DNA from: Streptomyces indicus
Lineage (GTDB): Bacteria > Actinomycetota > Actinomycetes > Streptomycetales > Streptomycetaceae
Direction: 5' to 3'
Assembly: GCF_900100315.1 (NCBI RefSeq)
Contig: NZ_FNFF01000027.1
Span: forward strand, 1-50,030
DNA: 50,030 bases
Part shown: piece after piece, positions 32,762 through 40,578 of the stretch
How positions within the stretch are numbered: the stretch's first letter is position 1
Layout: each line of letters starts with the position of its first letter
The notes under the pieces: model-generated
Seen by the model: the letters and a program-made list of their open reading frames with translations, nothing else
Told to the model about the DNA's origin: nothing
Database searches by the model: none
Made by a program: the position numbers and the translations under genes

Positions 32762-34242
32762 GCCCGCCCGGCCCCGGGCAGGATGAACGGGAAGCCGTGG
32801 CGGTCGAGTTCACGCGCGGAGTCGGTGACCGCCGTCACCAGGGCGTCCAGGTCCTCGGTGCGGTGCGCGCCGCCGGTGAACAGCATCGGCAGGCTGAGCG
32901 TGTAGAAGCCGCGGCGGCGCAGCATCAGGGTCAGCAGGAAGAACGCGATGGGGTTCACCGAGCCGGCGAACGTGCGGTAGTCGTCGTAGGAGTCCTGCTC
33001 CAGGAAGCCGAACGAGCCGATGAAGTCGCCGAAGCCGACGAGCCGCAGCGGAATGTCGGTCTGGGCGCGGAAGGCGGCGAGCTGCTCCTGTACCCGGGCC
33101 ACCTTCGCGCGGGTCTCGGTGTAGTACGTGTCGCGCTGCTCGTGCAGCAGACGCAGGCTCGCGTACGAGGCGCACAACGCCAGATGGTTGCCCGCATGCG
33201 TGGTCTGCACGCAGGTCTTGCGGCCGATGTCGGTCAGCGGCAGGCCGGAGGTCTGGGTGTGGTCGAGCAGCGCGGCCCGGCCGCCGACGGCGGACAGCGG
33301 GATGCCCAGGCCGCTGAGGACCTTGCCGTAGCAGTACAGGTCGGCCTCGAGGCCGAAGTGCTCGGCGGCGCCGCCGGGCCCGTAGCGGAAACCGGTGAGC
33401 ACCTCGTCCAGGACGAACGGCACGCGCAGCGCCCGGCAGCGTTCGGAGACCGTTTTCAGCAGCGGGATGGTGTGCTCCACGAACGGGAACGACGAGGACG
33501 CCGCCTCGGTCAGGACGCAGGCCAGCTCGTCCTTGTGCCGTTCGATCAACTCCACCGCCCGGACCGGGTCGTTGGGCAGCACCAGCAGATCGCGCGGATC
33601 GGCGACGGGCACGCCGGTGAGCGCGGACTGGCGCTCGATGCCGCCGTCCGGCGCGGTGCCGGGGAAGGGCTGGGTCGGATGGCCGTGGTACCAGAACGCC
33701 GTGTTGTGCATGCCGAGGTCGTGCACGCCGTGCAGGGAGCCCTCGAACTTGGCGACCATCCGGCGGCCGGTGTGCGCCCGGGCGAGCCGGATGGCGGCCG
33801 CGGTGGCGTCGGTGCCGGAGTTGAGGAACGCGAACTTCTCGCAGTGCGGGACGAACTCGCCCAGCAGGTCCACGAGTTGGGCCTCGATCGGCGTGCAGTA
33901 GCCGTTGCCGGTGGTGGTCGCCAGATGGTCCCGGACGAAGTCCACGACCGGCTGGGGGCTGTGGCCGTGCAGCGCCTGCGCGCCGAAGCCCAGGTGGCAG
34001 TCGGTGTAGGTGTTGCCGTCGGCGTCGGTGATGCGGCTGCCGTGCGCCTCGGTCACCAGCAAAGGGAACTGCGGCGAGTGGAAGGGCCAGAACACGTGGG
34101 TGGCCGCGTCCTTGGCGCGCAGCTGCTCGGTGGCGGCACTCGAGGCCTTCTGGCGCTCGGTGAGCTCGGCGAACAGGTCGATCAGCCACGGCTGGGTGAG
34201 CAGGTCGGCGACGAGCGACTCGACGGGGGCGGTGGTCGTCAT
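32758..34242 (-). CDS. Class III PLP aminotransferase (glutamate-1-semialdehyde aminomutase-like)
   Basis: The 494-aa PLP enzyme has NSGTDATAAAIRLARAHTGR (PLP phosphate region), FEGSLHGVHD, LDEVLTGFR with Asp279, and the Schiff-base Lys307 in CYGKVLSGLG. Glutamate-1-semialdehyde aminomutases are about 430 aa; this one is longer, with about 50 extra residues before the fold. It is 3 bp downstream of the methyltransferase stop and coupled to the FAD oxidase. It probably introduces an amine on an aldehyde or ketone, either free or on a thioester, implying a nitrogen atom in the product. Confidence 0.92.
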   Translation of the reverse strand: MTTTAPVESLVADLLTQPWLIDLFAELTERQKASSAATEQLRAKDAATHVFWPFHSPQFPLLVTEAHGSRITDADGNTYTDCHLGFGAQALHGHSPQPVVDFVRDHLATTTGNGYCTPIEAQLVDLLGEFVPHCEKFAFLNSGTDATAAAIRLARAHTGRRMVAKFEGSLHGVHDLGMHNTAFWYHGHPTQPFPGTAPDGGIERQSALTGVPVADPRDLLVLPNDPVRAVELIERHKDELACVLTEAASSSFPFVEHTIPLLKTVSERCRALRVPFVLDEVLTGFRYGPGGAAEHFGLEADLYCYGKVLSGLGIPLSAVGGRAALLDHTQTSGLPLTDIGRKTCVQTTHAGNHLALCASYASLRLLHEQRDTYYTETRAKVARVQEQLAAFRAQTDIPLRLVGFGDFIGSFGFLEQDSYDDYRTFAGSVNPIAFFLLTLMLRRRGFYTLSLPMLFTGGAHRTEDLDALVTAVTDSARELDRHGFPFILPGAGRA

Positions 34243-34245
34243 CGC

Positions 34246-35142
34246 TCAACTCCCGGCCGGCTTGGTGGCGCGCAGCACGCCGTAGCGCATGACGCCGCGC
34301 TCGTAGGCCTGCTTCATCAGCGGCACGGAGTTGAGGAACCGGAAGATGTCCATGCCCTTGGCGCGGACCAGCTTCCAGATCACCGAGGGGTCGCGGACCA
34401 CCGGCTTGACGATGTCGGTGGACAGCTTCCAGGTGTCCCACACCCGCTCCGACCAGTCGGCCGTGCGCACGTCGGTGAGGCCGACTTCGCCGGCCAGCTC
34501 CGCGTAGCGTGCAAGGGGCAGCACGTGGGAGACGACGAAGTCGCGGTAGATACGGTGCAGCAGCCGGGTCTCGTCGGGGTCCAGGTCCTCGTCGCGGGCG
34601 CACCAGGTGGCGACCAGGAGGGTGCCGCCCGGCTTGAGCACACGCATGCACTCGGCCAGGAACGCCTTCTTGTCCGGCATCAGTTCACAGCTCTCCAACG
34701 CCCACACCACGTCGAAGCTGTTGTCGGGGTAGTCGGTGTGCATCGCGTCGACCAGCCGGAACGTGGTCCGGTCGACGACGCCGGCCCGGACCGCCTTCGC
34801 CTGGGCGCGGCCGATCTGCTCGGTGCTGATGGTGATGCCGTCCACGGTGCAGCCCAGGCGGCCGGCGAGGTGGATCGCGGAGGCGCCGATGCCGCAGCCG
34901 GCGTCGAGGACCTTGGCCATCGGCTCCACCGGGCCGAAGGCGACGAGCTCCTCGACCAGGCGCACCTGGGCGGCATGCCGTCCGGGGTCGGGCTCGCCGT
35001 CGGCCCAGTACCCGTGGTGGATGTGCTCCCCCCACAGGTCCTCGTAGAGTTCGATCAGTCCGTCGTAGTGGTCCTGGATGGCGGCGTGCAGGTCGGGCGT
35101 GGTCCAGCGGGGTTCGAGCGCGCTCGTCGTCGTGATCGTCAT
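34246..35142 (-). CDS. SAM-dependent methyltransferase (gamma-tocopherol/C-methyltransferase type)
   Basis: The 298-aa class I methyltransferase has HIHHGYW at the N-terminus, typical of the gamma-tocopherol/sterol/cyclopropane-like group, the SAM motif VLDAGCGIGASAIHLAG, GITISTEQI, and the post-II region VVWALESCELMP. This group often methylates carbon on phenols or alkenes. It follows the type III PKS gene by 38 bp. C- or O-methylation of the type III product is a fair guess. The ATG at 35142 follows GAGGGA. Confidence 0.9.
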   Translation of the reverse strand: MTITTTSALEPRWTTPDLHAAIQDHYDGLIELYEDLWGEHIHHGYWADGEPDPGRHAAQVRLVEELVAFGPVEPMAKVLDAGCGIGASAIHLAGRLGCTVDGITISTEQIGRAQAKAVRAGVVDRTTFRLVDAMHTDYPDNSFDVVWALESCELMPDKKAFLAECMRVLKPGGTLLVATWCARDEDLDPDETRLLHRIYRDFVVSHVLPLARYAELAGEVGLTDVRTADWSERVWDTWKLSTDIVKPVVRDPSVIWKLVRAKGMDIFRFLNSVPLMKQAYERGVMRYGVLRATKPAGS

Positions 35143-35180
35143 GGTGGGATGTCCCTCGGTTCGAATGGTTCGGTTCGGGG

Positions 35181-36293
35181 TCAGAAGCGGACGAGCGCCG
35201 ACTCCATGGTCAGACCGGGCCCGAAGGCCATGAGCACGGCATGCTCCCCGGGGGCGGGGCGCTCCTCGCGCAGGATCCGGTCGAGGATCAGCAGGATCGT
35301 CGCCGAGGAGCAGTTGCCGTGCTCGGCGAGGACCGCCCGGGACGGCGCGAGCTGATCGGGCGTCAGGTCCAGCTTGCCGCCCACGAAGTCGATGATCTTC
35401 GGGCCGCCCGGGTGGATGCCCCAGTGCTGGACGTCGCCGATGCCCAGACCGTGCGGGGCGATGAGCCGTTCGACGAACGGTTCGATGCTTTCGCCGATGT
35501 AGAACGGCACGTACGGGGAGAGCGTCATGCGGAACGCCTGGTCCTCGATGTGCCAGCTCATGGCATCTGTGGTCTCGGGGTGGGTCTCGGTGTGGGTGCC
35601 CAGGAACACCGGGCCCGGCGTGGCCCCGCCGTCGTCCGCCGCGAGCAGCGTCATGGCTCCGGCGTCGCCGAACAGTGCGTTGACGACGGCCTGTTCGGCG
35701 TTGAACTCCGGCCGGTGGTGGACGGAGCAGACCTCGGCGCTGCCGGCCAGAACCAGTTCGCCGGGGCGGGCGGCCAGCGCGTCGAAAGCGGTCTTGAGGA
35801 CGTTGAACGCGGCATTGCAGCCCATGTGCCCGATGAAGGTGCGCCGCAGGTCCCGGCGCAGCCCGAACTCCTTGGCCAGCAGGATGTCGGGCGTGGGCCC
35901 CGCGTACCCGGTGCAGCTGGCCAGCACGAACGAGCCGATCCGGTCGGTGAGCCGGTCGCCCGTGCGGCCTGCAGCGTCCAGGAGGCCGCCCACCGTGCGG
36001 CGGCTCATCGCCAGCACGTTCTCCTCCCAGGCCGCCATGCGCGCCTTGATGGGCGGGTGGCCGTCCGCGTAGGCGGTGCGCGGGTCCCAGGCCATGTGGC
36101 GGGTGTGCACCCCGGAACCACGGAAGATCGCCTCGGCCTTGGGCACGTCCCGGTACTGCGCGCGGTAGTACGTCTCGAACGCATCCTGCTGCGGGACGAC
36201 CGTGTCGGGCGCCGCGGTGCGCAGGGCCAGCAGCTTCGCCACGCCGCGGGTGCGGGTGCGGCCGGTCGCGGGGGCCTCGGAGAGCGTCGTCAT
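35181..36293 (-). CDS. Type III polyketide synthase (chalcone synthase-like)
   Basis: The 370-aa enzyme has the full triad: Cys159 in GHMGCNAAF, His294 in GIHPGGPKI, and Asn327 in EHGNCSSAT, with the C-terminal GFGPG-like loop AFGPGLTME. Bacterial relatives make alkylresorcinols, alkylpyrones or dihydroxyphenyl units from acyl starters and malonyl-CoA. The start overlaps the SRPBCC gene stop as ATGA. Upstream in the same operon are an ACP, two flavoproteins and O-methyltransferase, and a fatty acyl-AMP ligase lies further upstream. It may therefore accept a starter handed over from an ACP instead of CoA, as known for some alkylresorcinol synthases. Confidence 0.95.
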   Translation of the reverse strand: MTTLSEAPATGRTRTRGVAKLLALRTAAPDTVVPQQDAFETYYRAQYRDVPKAEAIFRGSGVHTRHMAWDPRTAYADGHPPIKARMAAWEENVLAMSRRTVGGLLDAAGRTGDRLTDRIGSFVLASCTGYAGPTPDILLAKEFGLRRDLRRTFIGHMGCNAAFNVLKTAFDALAARPGELVLAGSAEVCSVHHRPEFNAEQAVVNALFGDAGAMTLLAADDGGATPGPVFLGTHTETHPETTDAMSWHIEDQAFRMTLSPYVPFYIGESIEPFVERLIAPHGLGIGDVQHWGIHPGGPKIIDFVGGKLDLTPDQLAPSRAVLAEHGNCSSATILLILDRILREERPAPGEHAVLMAFGPGLTMESALVRF

Positions 36294-36769
36294 GACGCGG
36301 CTCCGGCGCCCGACTCGACCCGCTCCTTGATGGCGGTGAGGAATCCTTCGGTGACCTGGTCGCTCTGCTGGCGTGCGAACGGTTCGACCAGCGGCAGCAC
36401 CACGGGCGCGATGTCGACGTCCGCCTCCGAGCGGGTGTCGATCTCCAGGAAGGTGGTGCCGGGTCCGCTGCCGGGGACGGTGCGGAACGCGCCCCAGGAA
36501 CGGAAGTTGTGGCTGCCGACCGGCTCCCACCGGATGCAGGCGGCATCGCTGGTGTCGAAGCGGGTGCGGTGGTCGGGGGTGTGGCTGACGGCCCCGTTGG
36601 AGATGGTCGCCAGCACGTAGTGGTAGACGTCGTCGTCCTCGGCCGTGAGGCTCTCCACGCCCGGCATCAGCAGGCCGCAGCCCACGACGTCGAGCAGGAG
36701 CGCCCGCACGGTGTCCGGATCGGCCTTCACCTCGGTGCCGACGACGCTGGCGGAGCGTATGGAAACCAT
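36290..36769 (-). CDS. SRPBCC (polyketide cyclase/START-like) protein
   Basis: The 159-aa single-domain protein starts MVSIRSASVVGTEVKADPDT, with strand-helix pattern, WEPVGSHNFRSWGAF, a long C-terminal helix PLVEPFARQQSDQVTEGF and Asp/Glu-rich strands. This is the helix-grip fold found in polyketide cyclases, START and Bet v1 proteins. Coupled by ATGA to the type III PKS gene, it likely guides cyclisation or aromatisation of that product, though a carrier or O-acyl role is possible. Confidence 0.8.
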   Translation of the reverse strand: MVSIRSASVVGTEVKADPDTVRALLLDVVGCGLLMPGVESLTAEDDDVYHYVLATISNGAVSHTPDHRTRFDTSDAACIRWEPVGSHNFRSWGAFRTVPGSGPGTTFLEIDTRSEADVDIAPVVLPLVEPFARQQSDQVTEGFLTAIKERVESGAGAAS

Positions 36770-36783
36770 GGTTGTCCTGTCCT

Positions 36784-37545
36784 TCACGAGGTGCTTCGTT
36801 TGACGGCGTGGCCGATGTAGCTGGCCGAGACATCGCCGGTGAGGGTGAATGCGCCCAGCCGGCGGTGGCGCAGCAGACCGGGCAGCAGCAGCGGCAGCGG
36901 CCGGGCCGGACCCAGCCCGTGGGTGTCGGCGAGCCGCAGTCCGGCGGACGCGAGCAGCACCCGCAGCTCGGCGGGCCGGATGAACATCTTCCAGTTGTGG
37001 GTGCCGGGCTTGATGATGCCCAGGAGCTTCTCGGCGACGAGGATGAGCAGCAGGTAGCTGCGCACCGTGCGGTTGACCGTGTCGAACAGCAGCACACCGC
37101 CGGGCGCGAGAAGCCGGTCGATCTCGGCGAGCGCGGCCGGCAGGTCGTGGAAGTGCTCCAGGACGTCGGAGGCGACGACCGCGTCCGCGCAGCCGTCCGC
37201 AAGACCGGTGCCGTACGCCGATCCGACCTGATAGGTCACCTCGACACCCGCCGCCGCCGCGTGCCGGCGGGCGGCGGCGACGGTGCCGGGGGAGAGGTCG
37301 ATGCCGGTGACGCGGTAGCCGCGGCCGGCCAGTTCCTCGGCGACGAGCCCGCCGCCGCAGCCGAGGTCGACGACGCGGATCGTGTCGGCGGGCCGGCCCG
37401 GGTAGCGCTTCTTGATGATCCGGTCGAAGTACGCGGTGCGGGCCGGGTTCATCTCGTGCAGGGCGCGCAGCGGGCCCTGGGGGTTCCACCAGTCGTCGCC
37501 GACCTCTTCGTAGTACGCGTTGTCGATCGTGGGCGCCCCGGACAT
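36784..37545 (-). CDS. UbiG-like O-methyltransferase
   Basis: The 253-aa protein carries the UbiG opening DDWWNPQGPLRALHEMNPAR, then the SAM motif VVDLGCGGGLVAEELAGRG, GIDLSPGTVAAAR, and VVASDVLEHFHD. UbiG enzymes O-methylate catechol intermediates in ubiquinone biosynthesis. Here, beside a type III PKS and with a UbiH-like monooxygenase in the cluster, it suggests a methoxylated phenol or quinone. Its ATG shares one base with the stop of the preceding flavoprotein gene (TGATG). Confidence 0.92.
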   Translation of the reverse strand: MSGAPTIDNAYYEEVGDDWWNPQGPLRALHEMNPARTAYFDRIIKKRYPGRPADTIRVVDLGCGGGLVAEELAGRGYRVTGIDLSPGTVAAARRHAAAAGVEVTYQVGSAYGTGLADGCADAVVASDVLEHFHDLPAALAEIDRLLAPGGVLLFDTVNRTVRSYLLLILVAEKLLGIIKPGTHNWKMFIRPAELRVLLASAGLRLADTHGLGPARPLPLLLPGLLRHRRLGAFTLTGDVSASYIGHAVKRSTS

Positions 37546-38747
37546 CACACCCACCTCGGGGTCTCGACCGGGCTGATGCCCAGGGTCGCCTTGCCGATGA
37601 ACTCGCGGGCCATGTCGTTGGTGAACGGCAGCAGCGGGCCCGCCTTGACGTCCCGCCAGATCTGCCCGATACGGGAGCCGTCCCGGATGCCGGAGCCGCC
37701 GATCACCTCGAAGGCGGTGGCGACGACGTGCTCGGCCTCGTTGGTGATGTGGTACTTCGGGATGCAGGTGTCGGCCACGAACGCCGGCAGGTCCTCGCCC
37801 GGGTCCACATGCCGGGTCGCGTACTCGGTGAGCAGCGCGTCCATGGTCGCCAGCGAGGAGCGCATCCGGGCCACCGCGAACTGGATGCCGGGCAGCCGGG
37901 CCAGGTCGGCGACGGCCGTCGTGGCGCGGCCCCGGGTGCGTTCGACGGCCAGCTCGCAGGCCCGCTCGGCGAGCCCGAGGAAGACGGCGGCGAAGCAGTA
38001 GTGCCCCCACTGCTGACGGGCCATCACGAACAGCGGGGTGAGCCCGTCGGGGAAGACCGAGTCGTCGGCGTCGACGTGCAGACCGTCCAGCTTCAGGGAG
38101 TGCGAGCCCGTCATCGGCAGGGCGAAGCCGCTCCAGGGAGCGACCACCTCCACGCCCTGCTCGGGCTTGTCGACGAAGAACGCCGCCAGGTTGAAGGGAG
38201 GCTCGAGATGGGCGTCGTCCAGGCCCGCGGTGACCACCAGGTGGGTGGCCGCGTCGAAGCCGGTGGCGAAGTGCTTGAGCCCGTCCAGGACGAAACCGTC
38301 AGGCACCCGGCGGGCGACCGTCGAGGGCCGCACCCAGTTGCCGCCGGAGCCCTCGTCGGTGAACGGGCCCACGACGAACGCCCCCTCGCGCACTGCTGCG
38401 AACATGCGCTCGCGCACGGCCACGCTCAGATCACTGCGCATCGAACCGGTCAGCACCGTGTGGATGGCCAGCGTGAAAGCGGTGGAACCACAGCCCCCGG
38501 CGATGATCCGCAGCAGCCGGGTGTTCTCCTCCAAGGTGGCCTCGAACCCGCCCAGGTCCGCGGGGACGTTGACCGCGGTGAGCCCGGCGTCGATCAGATC
38601 GCGGATGTTCTCGCCGACGAACTCGCCGGACCCGTACGACGTCTCGGAACGCTCCTCGAACCGGCGGGCCAGGGCCCGGGCACGGTCTTGCAACGCGGCC
38701 CAGCGCAGGGCCCGTTCGCTGCCCTTGACCGGTGTGGCGGTCGTCAT
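37545..38747 (-). CDS. Acyl-CoA-dehydrogenase-like flavoprotein, cassette 2 A
   Basis: The 400-aa protein has the length and fold of acyl-CoA dehydrogenases: GGCGSTAFTLAIHTV, FTDEGSGGNWVRPST, the FAD-binding helix region and GGSGIRDGSRIGQIWRD. After RD plus seven residues, where the catalytic Glu usually stands, it has Pro in PLLPFTND. The alternative Glu is also missing. It may thus belong to the flavin monooxygenase/oxidase side of the family rather than a true dehydrogenase. It is paired with the gene at 38753 (5-bp gap) and co-transcribed with ACP and type III PKS. Confidence 0.88.
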   Translation of the reverse strand: MTTATPVKGSERALRWAALQDRARALARRFEERSETSYGSGEFVGENIRDLIDAGLTAVNVPADLGGFEATLEENTRLLRIIAGGCGSTAFTLAIHTVLTGSMRSDLSVAVRERMFAAVREGAFVVGPFTDEGSGGNWVRPSTVARRVPDGFVLDGLKHFATGFDAATHLVVTAGLDDAHLEPPFNLAAFFVDKPEQGVEVVAPWSGFALPMTGSHSLKLDGLHVDADDSVFPDGLTPLFVMARQQWGHYCFAAVFLGLAERACELAVERTRGRATTAVADLARLPGIQFAVARMRSSLATMDALLTEYATRHVDPGEDLPAFVADTCIPKYHITNEAEHVVATAFEVIGGSGIRDGSRIGQIWRDVKAGPLLPFTNDMAREFIGKATLGISPVETPRWV

Positions 38748-38752
38748 GGTGT

Positions 38753-39943
38753 TCAGCCCTCCCAGCGGGGTTCGGCGAAGACCGGCACTCCGAGCGCGTG
38801 CTTGCCCGCCCACTCGGCGGTCACGTCGGAGTTCGGCGGGACGAGCAGCCCGGCCACCACGTCCCGGTAGGCGCGCTGCAGCGGGTGCGCGGACATCAGC
38901 GCGGAGCCGCCCTGGACCTGCATCGCGAGCGTGACCACCTCGTGCGCGAGGCGGCACACGCTGTTCTTCATGACGCTCATCTCGATGTAGTGGCCGAGCG
39001 GGTCCGTGACGATCGCGGCGTCGTGATCGGCGCGCACCGCCTGGTACAGGTGCGCCTCGGCGGCCGCGAGCCGGGTGCGCATCTCGGCCACCCGGAACTG
39101 CACGCCCGGCAGATGGGCGACGGTCCGGTCCAGGACATGCAGGGTGCGGCTGCGCTGTTCGCGGACCACCGTCTCCAGAGCACCGCGGGCGATCCCGAGG
39201 AAGACGGAGGCGAAACTGCACCACGCCCAGTGCACGCCCTGCATGAACATCAGCGGCAGCGTGCCGGGCTGCCCCACCATGTGCGCGTCCGCCACGAACA
39301 GGTCCTCCAGGAGCAGGGAGTGGCTGCCCGTGGCGCGCATGCCCGCCGCGTCCCACTCGGCCGTGACGCGCACGCCGCGCTCCGGGCGGGGCACCAGGAA
39401 ACCGACCGGCTCCGGCAGCCCCCGGTCGTCGGTGCGGGCAGCGGACAGGAACAGCAGGTCGGCCGCCGGGAACCCGGTGAAGAAGCCCTTGCGCCCGTTG
39501 AGCAGGTAACCGCCCTTGACGGGCTGGGCCTTGGTGGTGGGATGCCACCAGTTGCCGCCCACACCCGGCTCGCTGAACCCGCCGGCGATCACCGCGCCGT
39601 CCTCGACGATGGCCCGGTAGGCCCGCTCGGCGGCCGGGCCGCCGATCCCCGCGATCATCGCGATGCCGTGGACGTGCATGTTGACCGCGAAGGCGGTGCT
39701 CGCACAGCCGGCCGCGAGGGCCTCCTGCGCCCGGCACAGCTCCTCCAACCCCGCCCCGCCGCCGCCGTGTTCGCGCGGCACGGTCATCGCGGTGTAGCCG
39801 GAGGAGACCAGCTCGGCGATGTTGTCATGCGGGAAGTCGCCCGCCCGGTCGTGCTCCGCGGCCCGGCCGGCGAACCGCCCGGCCAGCTTTCGGGCCAGCG
39901 CGACGAAGTCGGTGCGCGCGGGGGAGTCCTGGGTGACGGTCAT
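38753..39943 (-). CDS. Acyl-CoA-dehydrogenase-like flavoprotein, cassette 2 B
   Basis: This 396-aa paralogue of the neighbouring flavoprotein has GCASTAFAVNMHVH, FSEPGVGGNWWHPTT, GYLLNGRKGFFTGF and AYRDVVAGLLVPPNSD, again with Pro at the catalytic-Glu position. The start overlaps the ACP stop as ATGA. The pair could desaturate, oxidise or hydroxylate an ACP-tethered acyl or amino-acyl unit activated by the ligase at 40579. RedW/PltE-type pyrroline oxidation is a precedent for ACP-bound substrates in this family, but nothing here shows a proline substrate. Confidence 0.88.
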   Translation of the reverse strand: MTVTQDSPARTDFVALARKLAGRFAGRAAEHDRAGDFPHDNIAELVSSGYTAMTVPREHGGGGAGLEELCRAQEALAAGCASTAFAVNMHVHGIAMIAGIGGPAAERAYRAIVEDGAVIAGGFSEPGVGGNWWHPTTKAQPVKGGYLLNGRKGFFTGFPAADLLFLSAARTDDRGLPEPVGFLVPRPERGVRVTAEWDAAGMRATGSHSLLLEDLFVADAHMVGQPGTLPLMFMQGVHWAWCSFASVFLGIARGALETVVREQRSRTLHVLDRTVAHLPGVQFRVAEMRTRLAAAEAHLYQAVRADHDAAIVTDPLGHYIEMSVMKNSVCRLAHEVVTLAMQVQGGSALMSAHPLQRAYRDVVAGLLVPPNSDVTAEWAGKHALGVPVFAEPRWEG

Positions 39944-40242
39944 CGGGCGACCCCCGTGACCAGCGGCCGCTCCTCGGGCACGGCCAGCGCCAGGTAGCGC
40001 ACCAGGCTGCCGACCGTGTCGCCCTCCGCCCGGGTCGCCGTCGCCAGCCAGGCGGAGATCTCGACTCCCGCGTACGTCTCCCGGATGCGCTCGAAGAGTT
40101 CGGCCAGCTCCACCGAGTCCAGCCCCAGGTCTCCGGTGAGCCGGGAGTGCTCGGTGATCTGCCGCAGGGCCGTCTCGGGGCGCACGGCGGCGAGGTGTTG
40201 CGTCAAGGTCGTCATGAAGGCTTGCGCCCGGTCGTCCTGCAC
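39940..40242 (-). CDS. Stand-alone acyl carrier protein, cassette 2
   Basis: The 100-aa ACP has the phosphopantetheine site LGLDSVELAEL at Ser43. GTG at 40242 has AGGAG six bases upstream; the internal ATG at 40215 (MTTLTQ) has no ribosome site and would give a 91-aa protein, so GTG is preferred. It is coupled by ATGA to the flavoprotein gene. It likely receives the acyl group from the ligase at 40579. Confidence 0.9.
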   Translation of the reverse strand: MQDDRAQAFMTTLTQHLAAVRPETALRQITEHSRLTGDLGLDSVELAELFERIRETYAGVEISAWLATATRAEGDTVGSLVRYLALAVPEERPLVTGVAR

Positions 40243-40364
40243 ATCCGCTCCTGGATATCGGGGAGAAAACTGGGTCGAAACCGCGGGAGAACCTGGTGGT
40301 GCGCCGGCTGTGGGGTGCCTTTCGGCCATGGTGGCGGCCCCGGCTGTAGCGGCGGTTGCGCGGC

Positions 40365-40396
40365 CGGGCGGGCAGACCGACGGGCGGGCAGACCGA
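40365..40396. repeat. 16-bp direct repeat, two copies
   Basis: CGGGCGGGCAGACCGA occurs twice in tandem (40365-40380 and 40381-40396) in the gap between the ACP and the ligase, abutting the long inverted repeat at 40393. Likely slippage sequence; function unknown. Confidence 0.8.
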
Positions 40397-40437
40397 GGGG
40401 CGGGGCGGACCCCGTGCGCGTCCGCCCCGCCCCTCGG
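40393..40437. terminator. Perfect 18-bp inverted repeat between ligase and ACP genes
   Basis: CCGAGGGGCGGGGCGGAC (40393-40410) is exactly mirrored at 40420-40437 around a 9-base loop. It lies 142 bp beyond the ligase stop and 150 bp before the ACP start, in a 336-bp gap. It would end the thioesterase-ligase transcript, or partly attenuate it, so that the ACP-flavoprotein-type III PKS genes start from their own promoter at about 40250-40390. No T-tract. No gene is seen in the gap. Confidence 0.8.
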
Positions 40438-40578
40438 CACCACCCCTTCCCCCGGCCAGCGGCCGCCGGCCCCGAGGGCCGGCAGCCGGCGAGCCGACGC
40501 GGACGCCCGCGCGGCGCAGCACGGGCGGCACCCGCGCCGACGCAACCGCCCGGCTCGACCTGCGTCCCGGATCCCGGC

